From NCBI GenBank assembly GCA_009929975.1, contig RZZF01000014.1, forward strand, positions 1 through 13,347: a stretch of 13,347 nt of DNA, read 5' to 3'. Under the pieces are notes generated by a model. That model was not told where the DNA came from. It made no database searches and saw only the letters and a list, made by a program, of their open reading frames with translations. The translations under genes and the position numbers were made by a program. This document shows, one piece after another, positions 7,136 through 13,347 of this stretch. Source of the DNA: Clostridia bacterium (GTDB lineage Bacteria; Bacillota; Clostridia; Saccharofermentanales; UBA5734). Each line of letters begins with the position of its first letter. Position 1 is the first letter of the stretch.

Positions 7136-7179
7136 GATGGTGGCACACTCCTTCTTTTAAGGCAATCAACTGTTTATCC

Positions 7180-7208
7180 ATACTACACGAAAAACAGGTG
7201 TCAGACAA
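7180..7208 (-). promoter_or_regulatory. Likely promoter for alaS-HIT
   Basis: Minus strand TTGTCT (7203-7208), a 17-nt spacer, then TAGTAT (7180-7185); each box matches 4 of 6 consensus bases. The inferred leader before alaS is only about 40 nt. That leaves no room for a T-box riboswitch, which many Firmicutes use for this gene. Confidence 0.5.
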
Positions 7209-7240
7209 GATAAACCCCGGTTCTGACCGCCATGATCCCC

Positions 7241-7269
7241 TGCACAGAAGAGTCTGAGTATGTTAAAAT
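7241..7269 (+). promoter_or_regulatory. Extended -10 promoter for the DUF1015 operon
   Basis: TGCACA (7241-7246), a 17-nt spacer, then TAAAAT (7264-7269, 5 of 6 consensus bases), preceded by TG at 7261-7262 as in extended -10 promoters. It is divergent from the alaS promoter; about 32 bases separate the two -35 elements. The inferred start near 7276 gives an 80-nt leader. Confidence 0.55.
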
Positions 7270-7281
7270 AAATGCACTTGC

Positions 7282-7304
7282 GCTGAGCTTGCCTGAAGCT
7301 CGGC
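7282..7304 (+). other. Hairpin at the 5' end of the DUF1015 operon transcript
   Basis: GCTGAGCTT (7282-7290) pairs with AAGCTCGGC (7296-7304) around the loop GCCTG: nine pairs including one G-U. It begins only a few bases after the inferred transcription start and has no T-run. It could stabilise the message by protecting the 5' end. It is too small to be a known riboswitch. Confidence 0.4.
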
Positions 7305-7356
7305 AATAACCTGTCAGCCGCGAAATTCAACTGAAATGATCTGAAAGGGGCCTGCC

Positions 7357-8676
7357 ATGCCGGATCCTTCGTCTCCATCGACGTCTTCACTCTGTCCCGC
7401 GCTTCATCTGCCGAATCTTGTTCTGCCTGATGAAAGTATCGATCTGCGTCGATGGGCCGTCATCGCCTGTGACCAGCATACGACGGACCCCGCCTATTGG
7501 CAGCAGGTGGAGCAGGTGGTCGAAGACGCTCCGTCTTCCTATCATATGATTCTGCCGGAGATCTATCTCGAACAACCGGATGATCTTCCTGTCAGTCATA
7601 GAATCAGCCGGATCAACCGGTACATGGAAACAATCAGCGGCGAACAGAAACTGCGCACCCTGCCGTCCGGCTGGATGCTGATTGATCGAACAACCGCATG
7701 GCACAGCCACCGTCTGGGTCTGGTCATCGCCATCGATCTTGAACATTATGACTTCACCCCGGGAAGCAGCGCTTTGATCCGGGCCAGCGAAGGCACAGTG
7801 GTTGAGCGTATCCCTCCGCGCCTGGCCGTCCGCCGCGATGCCTTATATGAGCTGCCGCATGTTCAACTTCTCTTTGATGATCCCGGACATACGGTGATCG
7901 AACCGGTTTATGACGCGCTGAAACACAATCAACCATTCTACGAAACCGATCTCATGCTGGGTGGCGGCCATGTCCGCGGTTGGCATGTCACGGCCGACCA
8001 GGCGCTGACCCGACAGATGCTGACAGCGCTCGGCGGTCTGGACCGGCTGCACCGGGACGGTCTGCTTTTTGCCGTCGGCGACGGCAATCACTCCCTGGCA
8101 ACCGCGAAAGCCCACTGGGATGAGATCAAGGACCAGGTGACTGATGATCATCCGGCCCGGTTCGCTCTGGTTGAACTGATCAATATCTATGACGATGGAA
8201 TTGAGTTCGAACCGATCCATCGTGTGATCAGCGGCCTGGATATTCACCAGCTGGCTGACAGTGCACGCCGCTTCTTTGCACAGCAGCAGGTGCGGATCCA
8301 ACCGCTTCGGACATTATCCGGTGAGCTGGCCCTTCCGGCCTGCCCTGCCGGCGAGAACCGCATGACCCTGGTCGGACAGACAGCCGGCTATGATCTGAGG
8401 CTCCTGGCTCCGCAGTCCGCGCTGAGCACAGCATCGGCCCAGGCCTGGCTCGATCACCTCCTGACCGAAGAGACGGTACAGATCGATTATGTTCACGGAC
8501 TGGACGCGATCAGCCGGCTGGCCAGACAGGGGCAATGCGGCATCGTACTGCCGGATATGAGCAAGCAGTCGTTTTTTGACAGCATTGTGCAGGATGGTGT
8601 CCTGCCCCGCAAAACATTTTCCATCGGCGCGGCTGCCGAAAAACGCTACTATATAGAAGGTCGACGCATTCGCTGA
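7357..8676 (+). CDS. DUF1015 family protein (COG4198-like)
   Basis: The 439-residue protein shows the marks of the DUF1015 family: ACDQHTTDPAYW (37-48), the SEGTVVERIPPR block (144-155), VGDGNHSLATAKAHW (240-254) and the C-terminal LPRKTFSIGAAAEKRYYIEGR (417-437), the latter typical of a clostridial subgroup. The GDGNH motif, with conserved Asp and His, suggests an active or nucleotide-binding site, but no biochemical function is established to my knowledge. No signal peptide or membrane segment is visible, so it should be cytoplasmic. In many anaerobes DUF1015 genes adjoin serC or serA; here serA lies about 4 kb away on the other strand. The start at ATG 7357 is backed by AAAGGGG 6 nt upstream. 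It leads an operon, with 23 nt to the next gene. The N-terminal stretch of Ser/Pro residues (2-11) is probably unstructured. Confidence 0.9.
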   Translation: MPDPSSPSTSSLCPALHLPNLVLPDESIDLRRWAVIACDQHTTDPAYWQQVEQVVEDAPSSYHMILPEIYLEQPDDLPVSHRISRINRYMETISGEQKLRTLPSGWMLIDRTTAWHSHRLGLVIAIDLEHYDFTPGSSALIRASEGTVVERIPPRLAVRRDALYELPHVQLLFDDPGHTVIEPVYDALKHNQPFYETDLMLGGGHVRGWHVTADQALTRQMLTALGGLDRLHRDGLLFAVGDGNHSLATAKAHWDEIKDQVTDDHPARFALVELINIYDDGIEFEPIHRVISGLDIHQLADSARRFFAQQQVRIQPLRTLSGELALPACPAGENRMTLVGQTAGYDLRLLAPQSALSTASAQAWLDHLLTEETVQIDYVHGLDAISRLARQGQCGIVLPDMSKQSFFDSIVQDGVLPRKTFSIGAAAEKRYYIEGRRIR

Positions 8677-8699
8677 TTCAGTACCACGGAGGGTCCATC

Positions 8700-10064
8700 A
8701 TGCATCAGAGCGATTCACAGGCACTGCCAGTCTGTATCATCGGCGCCGGCCTGACTGGACTGACGGCAGCCTGGCGGCTGGTCGGAGCCGGTTATCGTGT
8801 GGTTCTTCTGGAATCGACACTGCAGGCCGGCGGCATGGTGACATCGTTCACGCTGGGGAATCAATCCATCGAATACATTTATCACCATATTTTTACCAGT
8901 GACCATCACTTCCTTGACCTGTGTCGAGAAATGGATCTGGAAGACCAGATCAACTGGTACCAGACACGTGACGCGATTTACGCGGACGGACAGCTGTATC
9001 CTTTTTCCGGACCGGTTGATCTTCTCCGTTTTCCTCTTTTTCCTTTCCTGCAGCGCATCCGGACCGGCCTGACGGTTCTCAGGGCCGGACGACTGAAAAA
9101 TTGGCGTGATCTGGAGTCGCAGACGGCAGCTGACTGGCTGCGACGGCATGGCGGGGATCAGTCGTATCAGAAACTCTGGCAGCCGCTGCTGCGATCCAAG
9201 TTCGACCGGGACGCTGATAAAGTATCGGCCGTCTGGATCTGGAATAAATTCAAGCTGCGCGGTCATTCCCGCCGGCATGTGGCCGCCCGCTCCTCGCTTG
9301 GCTACATGAATGGCGGATTTTCCCGCCTGATCCAGGCACTGCAGAACCGGATTGAACAGCATAAGGGACAGATCCTGTTTGGCCATACCGCGGTCAGTAT
9401 CGATGCGGACCACACCAATGGCAGGCCGCGGTACCAAATTACCTGTATCCGGGATGACTGCTCAACTCGGACCATTACAGCCGGAGCGGTCATCGCGACC
9501 ATATCCGGACGTCAGTTCGCCAGTATGGCGTCACCGCTCAGCCTGCCGGATGCCTATCTGAGAAAAGCCCGGGCGACGCGCTATAAAGCTGATTTGTGCC
9601 TGATTATCCGCTTGAATAACAGCTTGTCACCCTATTACTGGACAACGATCTGCGATGATCTGCCATTTGTCGTCGCGGTCGAGCATACACGGCTCAACCG
9701 CTCGCTCGAGTATGGCGGATCCGTCATCTACCTGTCACGCTATCTCGATGTGGCAGATCCGCTCTGGACACAGTCTGACGGTGTCATCTATCGCCTGTTC
9801 ACCGAAGCGCTGGGACGGGTCTATCCTGATTTTTCCATTCATCATGTCACCGGCTGGCGCCTCTGCCGCACCCGCTACGCCCAACCCGTTATCAGCTGCG
9901 GCTATTCGGAAAGCATGCCTGAAATGAACACACCCGATCCCGGCATCAAACTGGCGGGTATGGCTCAGATCTATCCTGAGGACCGCGGGATGAATTACGC
10001 GATCCGTTTGGGCCGCGAGGCGGCCGATACCGTCAGTGGCTGGCTTGCTTCACAGGAGAAATGA
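8700..10064 (+). CDS. NAD(P)/FAD-dependent oxidoreductase (amine-oxidase / protoporphyrinogen-oxidase-like fold)
   Basis: The 454-residue protein starts with a Rossmann dinucleotide-binding motif, CIIGAGLTGLTAAWRL (12-27: G15, G17, G20), ending at the acidic E38 that binds the FAD ribose, then the GG pair (44-45) typical of this fold. Further conserved-looking parts are IYHHIFTSDHHFLDL (60-74), DGQLYPF (96-102), KLWQPLLRSKF (158-168), LGYMNGGFSRL (200-210) and the C-terminal FAD-contact stretch MNYAIRLGREAADTV (431-445). It resembles the COG1232-like FAD enzymes found with surface-polysaccharide or membrane-protein genes more than true HemY. The substrate is unknown; UDP-sugar mutases and carotenoid or polyprenol desaturases share the fold. 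There is no transmembrane segment, although residues about 105-130 are hydrophobic enough to touch a membrane. GGAGGG lies 6 nt before the ATG. Its stop overlaps the next start as ATGA, implying coupled translation. Confidence 0.85.
   Translation: MHQSDSQALPVCIIGAGLTGLTAAWRLVGAGYRVVLLESTLQAGGMVTSFTLGNQSIEYIYHHIFTSDHHFLDLCREMDLEDQINWYQTRDAIYADGQLYPFSGPVDLLRFPLFPFLQRIRTGLTVLRAGRLKNWRDLESQTAADWLRRHGGDQSYQKLWQPLLRSKFDRDADKVSAVWIWNKFKLRGHSRRHVAARSSLGYMNGGFSRLIQALQNRIEQHKGQILFGHTAVSIDADHTNGRPRYQITCIRDDCSTRTITAGAVIATISGRQFASMASPLSLPDAYLRKARATRYKADLCLIIRLNNSLSPYYWTTICDDLPFVVAVEHTRLNRSLEYGGSVIYLSRYLDVADPLWTQSDGVIYRLFTEALGRVYPDFSIHHVTGWRLCRTRYAQPVISCGYSESMPEMNTPDPGIKLAGMAQIYPEDRGMNYAIRLGREAADTVSGWLASQEK
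10055..10058 (+). promoter_or_regulatory. Shine-Dalgarno before three tandem ATG codons
   Basis: GGAG is followed by ATGATGATG at 10061, 10064 and 10067, all in frame. Spacings are 2, 5 and 8 nt, so the second or third ATG is the likelier start; the ATG at 10061 forms the overlap with the upstream TGA. Confidence 0.55.
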
Positions 10065-12661
10065 TGATGAAGACAGCGTCCTTCCGTTATCTGTGGTTGA
10101 TCACACCACTGCCGGTTCTGCTGCTGTCCTGGCCGCTGCTCGGAGGTGAGAGTTTCTACTTTCTTGTCTGGTGGTTTGCGCTGCTGATCATCAGCCTGAT
10201 GGCCTGGCCCATCGCCGCGAAGCTTTTTCCTGCCGGTGACAAGGGCTGGATGCTGGCGCGCCCGCTCGGCCTGGTCCTGTTCAGCCTGCCGGTCTGGCTG
10301 CTCTCCCATCTGCGCATCCTCCCGATCAGCCGCTGGAGCCTGTTGCTGACACTGGCGCTTCTGTTTATCCTGACCTGGCTGCTGGCCGGCCGCCTGCGGT
10401 CAATACCGCGTGCTCCGGAGAATAAGCCGGTCGACCACCAGGCCCTTCTGCGCAGAATCGGTTGTGCTGAAGCGGTATTCGCGGCGGCTCTGCTGGCCTG
10501 GACCTTCGCGCGCGGCCTGAAGCCGGACCTTGACAGTCTGGAAAAATTCATGAATATCGGTTTCATGAACAGCATCTGGCGCAGCCACTATCTGCCGGCA
10601 CAGGACATGTGGTTTGCCGGACAGCCGATTAATTATTACTATTACGGCCAGTATTTATATGGCATTTTATCCCGGCTGACCGGTATACGGCCTGAAATTG
10701 CTTATAATCTGGGCATGGCCTCCACAATGGCACTGACTCTGGCCACAACCTGGTCGATCGCTGATCATCTGATGCGTCTGGCGGCGCGGCGAGGCCGCCG
10801 TCTGCTCCCTCTGGCACCGGCAGCCGCCGGTCTGGTGACCTCTGTGCTCGTGACCTTCGGTGGCAACAGCCAGGCCTTTCTTTTTAAGGAAAACTCACCC
10901 GGTCATGCTCTGACCCGCTGGCTGGCCGGGAAAGGCTTGATCAGCGCGGATCCTGATAAGGCCTTCTGGTTCGCTGATTCCACACGGTTTATCGGTTATA
11001 ATCCAGACACAGCTGACAAGACGATCCATGAATTCCCCTTCTACTCATTTCTCGTCGCGGATCTGCACGCGCATGTGATCAACCTGACGTTTGTCCTGCT
11101 TCTGATCGCGGTCCTTGTCTATTATATCCATACAGTTCAGCCAGCCGCAGCCGTCGACAGCAAATCTGGGCTTTCGCAGCTGCCGCTTCGCTGGCTCCAT
11201 GAGCTTCGCGACACCGTGCGCCGACCCGGGATATGGGCGATTGGTGTTCTGCTGTCCTTGTTCATGATGTGCAATTTCTGGGATTATGTGATCTATCTGG
11301 TCCTGACGGCCATGGTTTTTCTCTGGGTCAACAGCCGCCGTTCAGGCCGTTTGATCACTTTGCCAGGGTTCCTGGCCACACTGATCCAGGCGGGCCTGGT
11401 CATGCTGGTCTTTCTCCGGATCAGCCAGCCGCTGCGCGCGCTGCTAGCCTATGGAGCGATTTTTCTGCTGGCCCATGCGCTTTCTTCACTCAGCCGTGAC
11501 GGAGCCAGCCGGACCGGTGCGCAGATCAGCACGCTGTTTTTTATCAGTCATCTGCTGGCGTTCCCCTTCAATCTCAACTTTGAACCCATCGCCAAAACCC
11601 TTGCCCTGACGGTCAACCGGACGCCGTTCTGGCAGATGCTCAGCTTATGGGGAGCGCATCTTCTGGCCGGACTCCTGATCCTGGCGGCAGGCATTGTATC
11701 GGTGTTAAGGCTAAGGCCGGTCCGGAACCACCTGCCGCTGCCCGATGAGCCGTCACAACCGATCGGTCTGACGACCCGTCTGACCCGCAGACTGTCCCGT
11801 CTCGCTCCCGCTGATATCATGATCGCCCTGTTTTTCGTGGCCGGCACCGGTCTGATCATCATTCCTGAACTTATTTATGTGGTCGATATCTACAGCGGCG
11901 ATTTCAAGCGGGCCAATACCATGTTCAAATTTACCTATCAGGCCTATATACTGTTGTCATTGGCCTGGGGAACCGGTCTGACGATGCTGGCCATGCAGCG
12001 GCGGACGTGGCACCAGCGGTCTGCGGCAACACGCGTGATCGCGGTTTTGCTGACCGGACTGCTGATCATCCCCTTCAGCTACCCGTTCACCTCCGCCCGC
12101 CAGTGGCTGGGGCGCTGGCAGATCAGCCGTTATCAGGGGATCGACGGACTCAGCCCGATCGCTGACAAAACATCGCCTCAGATTCTCGAACCTTACCAGG
12201 GAGAACTCGCGGCCGATGTCGCCGCGATCCGCTGGTTCAACCGGACGGTAACCGGTCAGCCGGTCATACTTGAGGCCTTCGGCGAAAGTTATACGGATTA
12301 TTGCCGGATATCAGCGTTTACAGGCCTGCCGACTGTCATGGGCTGGGAAACCCATCAATGGCTTTGGCGAACCAGCCGCGATACACCACAGGCCTATGGT
12401 ACGATTGTCCTACCGCGGCAGGACGCGGTACGCACCTTGTATACAACAACCGATCCGGCTCTGCGCCGCGAACTGATTGAGACCTACCAGATCCGCTACA
12501 TTATTGTCGGGAATCTCGAGCGCCAGCGTTTCGCCGCTGCCACGTCCAATGACCCGGCAGCTCCCCGCCTGCAAGAAGAGCTGCTGAAAGCGACCGGTCG
12601 GATCGTCTTTTCACAGGATAATCTCTATGTCATCGAAGTCAAAACAGAAACGGCCGGCTGA
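10061..12661 (+). CDS. DUF2298 'YYY' polytopic membrane protein (GT-C-like)
   Basis: The 866-residue protein is mostly membrane-embedded: hydrophobic helices at about 10-27, 33-55, 68-83, 92-110, 135-150, 215-232, 252-268, 338-356, 390-422, 433-475, 490-503, 525-548, 585-608, 624-644 and 656-674. It carries the DUF2298/Chlor_Arch_YYY marks: DLDSLEKFMN (156-165), NYYYYGQYLYG (191-201), EFPFYSFLVADLHAHV (324-339), NFWDYV (405-410), and ELIYVVDIYSGDFKRANTMF (603-622). A soluble C-terminal part (about 690-866) includes EAFGESYTDYCRIS and GWETHQWLWR (761-770). The domain order, with early acidic residues after the first helices and an extracytoplasmic C-terminal part, recalls GT-C glycosyltransferases; this is inference. 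The family was first noted in Chloroflexota and archaea and is uncommon in Bacillota. The true start is probably ATG 10064 or 10067. It ends inside the terminator hairpin. Confidence 0.88.
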   Translation: MMMKTASFRYLWLITPLPVLLLSWPLLGGESFYFLVWWFALLIISLMAWPIAAKLFPAGDKGWMLARPLGLVLFSLPVWLLSHLRILPISRWSLLLTLALLFILTWLLAGRLRSIPRAPENKPVDHQALLRRIGCAEAVFAAALLAWTFARGLKPDLDSLEKFMNIGFMNSIWRSHYLPAQDMWFAGQPINYYYYGQYLYGILSRLTGIRPEIAYNLGMASTMALTLATTWSIADHLMRLAARRGRRLLPLAPAAAGLVTSVLVTFGGNSQAFLFKENSPGHALTRWLAGKGLISADPDKAFWFADSTRFIGYNPDTADKTIHEFPFYSFLVADLHAHVINLTFVLLLIAVLVYYIHTVQPAAAVDSKSGLSQLPLRWLHELRDTVRRPGIWAIGVLLSLFMMCNFWDYVIYLVLTAMVFLWVNSRRSGRLITLPGFLATLIQAGLVMLVFLRISQPLRALLAYGAIFLLAHALSSLSRDGASRTGAQISTLFFISHLLAFPFNLNFEPIAKTLALTVNRTPFWQMLSLWGAHLLAGLLILAAGIVSVLRLRPVRNHLPLPDEPSQPIGLTTRLTRRLSRLAPADIMIALFFVAGTGLIIIPELIYVVDIYSGDFKRANTMFKFTYQAYILLSLAWGTGLTMLAMQRRTWHQRSAATRVIAVLLTGLLIIPFSYPFTSARQWLGRWQISRYQGIDGLSPIADKTSPQILEPYQGELAADVAAIRWFNRTVTGQPVILEAFGESYTDYCRISAFTGLPTVMGWETHQWLWRTSRDTPQAYGTIVLPRQDAVRTLYTTTDPALRRELIETYQIRYIIVGNLERQRFAAATSNDPAAPRLQEELLKATGRIVFSQDNLYVIEVKTETAG

Positions 12662-12687
12662 AACAGCCGGCCGTCTTTGGTTTTCCT
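12650..12687 (+). terminator. Bidirectional intrinsic terminator between the DUF2298 gene and serA
   Basis: ACGGCCGGCTG (12650-12660) pairs perfectly with CAGCCGGCCGT (12664-12674) around the loop AAA: eleven base pairs, nine of them G-C. On the + strand it is followed by CTTTGGTTTTCCTT; on the minus strand the stem is followed by TTCTGTTTTG. The two genes converge here, so it can end both transcripts. The left arm contains the first two bases of the DUF2298 TGA stop (12659-12661), and the third lies in the loop. Confidence 0.88.
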
Positions 12688-12696
12688 TATCTTGAA

Positions 12697-13347
12697 TCAG
12701 GTGAAATCAAGCAGCGAAACGCGCAAAACTCCGTCGATGCCCTGAAGTGCGGCCAGGGTCTCCGGATCGACCGGTGAATCGACTGAAATGAAGCTCTGGG
12801 CCCGCTCCTTCTCTTCCTTGCGGCTCCAGCGCAGGGTCGCGATATTGATCTGCCGCTCGCCGAGCAGGGTTCCGACCCGGCCGATGACACCCGGTACATC
12901 CTGGTTTTGAACCGCGATCACATAAGGTGACAGTTCAAAATCCATGTGATAGCCGAAGAAGTCGACCAGCAGCTGCATATCACGGCCGAGAACCGTGCCG
13001 GAGACCGACAATTCCTTATCATCGGTCAGAAAACGGACGGTAATCAGGTTGGTGTATTTTTTCAACTCCGTCGTCCGGCTGGAGATAACCTCGACCCCCA
13101 TCTGGCGAACCGCCTGGCGGGCATTGACAAAGCTGATCCGCTCGCTGGTGGTGCTTGAAACGAACCCCTTGAGAACCGACAGTGCCAGCAGACTGGTGTC
13201 AGACCGGGCAATCTCGCCGGAACAGATGATCTCAATGGTATGTACTCTGGCGTTTTCCGCCTGATAATAAATCTTGCCGAGTTTTTCCGACAGCAGGACA
13301 TAGGGTTTCATATCTGCCAGATCCCCACTGATCTCCGGCATATTGAT
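12697..13347 (-). CDS. serA: D-3-phosphoglycerate dehydrogenase, C-terminal part (5' end outside the window)
   Basis: SerA oxidises 3-phosphoglycerate to 3-phosphohydroxypyruvate with NAD+, the first step of serine synthesis. Only the last 216 residues are visible. They begin IN-MPEISGDLADMKPYVLL, matching the 'VNIPxxS...LKPYxxLAEKLG' segment after the catalytic domains. Next comes the intervening (ASB-type) domain with IEIICSGEIARSDTSLLALS and the FVNARQAVRQMGVEV stretch. A C-terminal ACT domain starts at YVIAVQNQDVPGVIGRVGTLLGERQINIATL, the serine-sensing fold, and ends in LRVSLLDF. The frame is open to the right edge, so the apparent Met at 13341 is internal and not the start. The long form with ASB and ACT domains implies a type 1 enzyme; feedback control by serine is likely but not provable here. 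It converges with the membrane-protein gene and shares its terminator. Confidence 0.93.
   Translation of the reverse strand: MNMPEISGDLADMKPYVLLSEKLGKIYYQAENARVHTIEIICSGEIARSDTSLLALSVLKGFVSSTTSERISFVNARQAVRQMGVEVISSRTTELKKYTNLITVRFLTDDKELSVSGTVLGRDMQLLVDFFGYHMDFELSPYVIAVQNQDVPGVIGRVGTLLGERQINIATLRWSRKEEKERAQSFISVDSPVDPETLAALQGIDGVLRVSLLDFT

Noticed and set aside
7136..7356. T-box riboswitch upstream of alaS
   Set aside because: I find no specifier loop, T-box core or antiterminator on the minus strand, and the likely promoter leaves only about 40 nt of leader.
8715..9437. 240-codon minus-strand frame opposite the FAD oxidoreductase gene
   Set aside because: The plus strand carries a clear Rossmann motif and conserved C-terminus with a good ribosome site; the opposite frame shows no family resemblance.
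1..13347. CRISPR array, insertion sequence, tRNA or rRNA gene
   Set aside because: I saw no regularly spaced repeats, transposase motifs, terminal inverted repeats or tRNA-like cloverleaf; the HEPN fragment alone does not indicate an array here.

Overview
The window looks like one locus of an anaerobic Bacillota (Clostridia-type) bacterium at roughly 56-58% GC, probably a metagenomic contig. Evidence for the host: a clostridial AlaRS with a Cys-rich insertion, a RecJ with the extra C-terminal domain usual in Firmicutes, a bifunctional Rel immediately after recJ, a short Lys/Arg-tailed S21, and a DUF1015 protein of the subgroup ending in a 'LPRKTFS...EKRYYIE' motif. The phylum call is an inference from recognised families, not a search result.

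Layout. (1) Bases 1 to about 358 do not belong with the rest. Composition steps from 28% GC (1-150) to 43% (161-360) to 56% (361-480). Homology changes at the same places: the C-terminal end of a HEPN-type protein on the + strand, then an internal piece of a FAD-linked oxidase on the - strand, then Rel. Rel is cut after its synthetase domain and fused in frame to the oxidase piece. A chimeric contig end is the simplest reading. (2) 361-7208 is a leftward housekeeping block: alaS and a HIT-family gene from a promoter at 7180-7208, then rpsU from its own near-consensus promoter at 4021-4050, then recJ and rel, which are almost contiguous. A 10-codon reading frame with a strong Shine-Dalgarno sequence lies between rpsU and recJ. 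(3) 7241-12687 is a rightward operon starting from a divergent extended -10 promoter: a DUF1015 protein, a FAD-dependent oxidoreductase and a large DUF2298 'YYY' membrane protein. The last two overlap by ATGA. A strong hairpin terminator covers the stop codon of the membrane protein. (4) 12697-13347 is the 3' end of serA (D-3-phosphoglycerate dehydrogenase), convergent on the same terminator and running off the right edge.

How the genes work together. The leftward block serves translation (AlaRS, S21), DNA repair (RecJ) and stringent control (Rel). The rightward operon is the only part without an assigned role. A soluble FAD enzyme coupled in translation to a GT-C-like polytopic membrane protein suggests a step in cell-surface glycan or lipid modification, but no substrate can be read from the sequence. 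I see no CRISPR array, tRNA, rRNA, insertion sequence or prophage gene. No gap between genes exceeds 300 bases.
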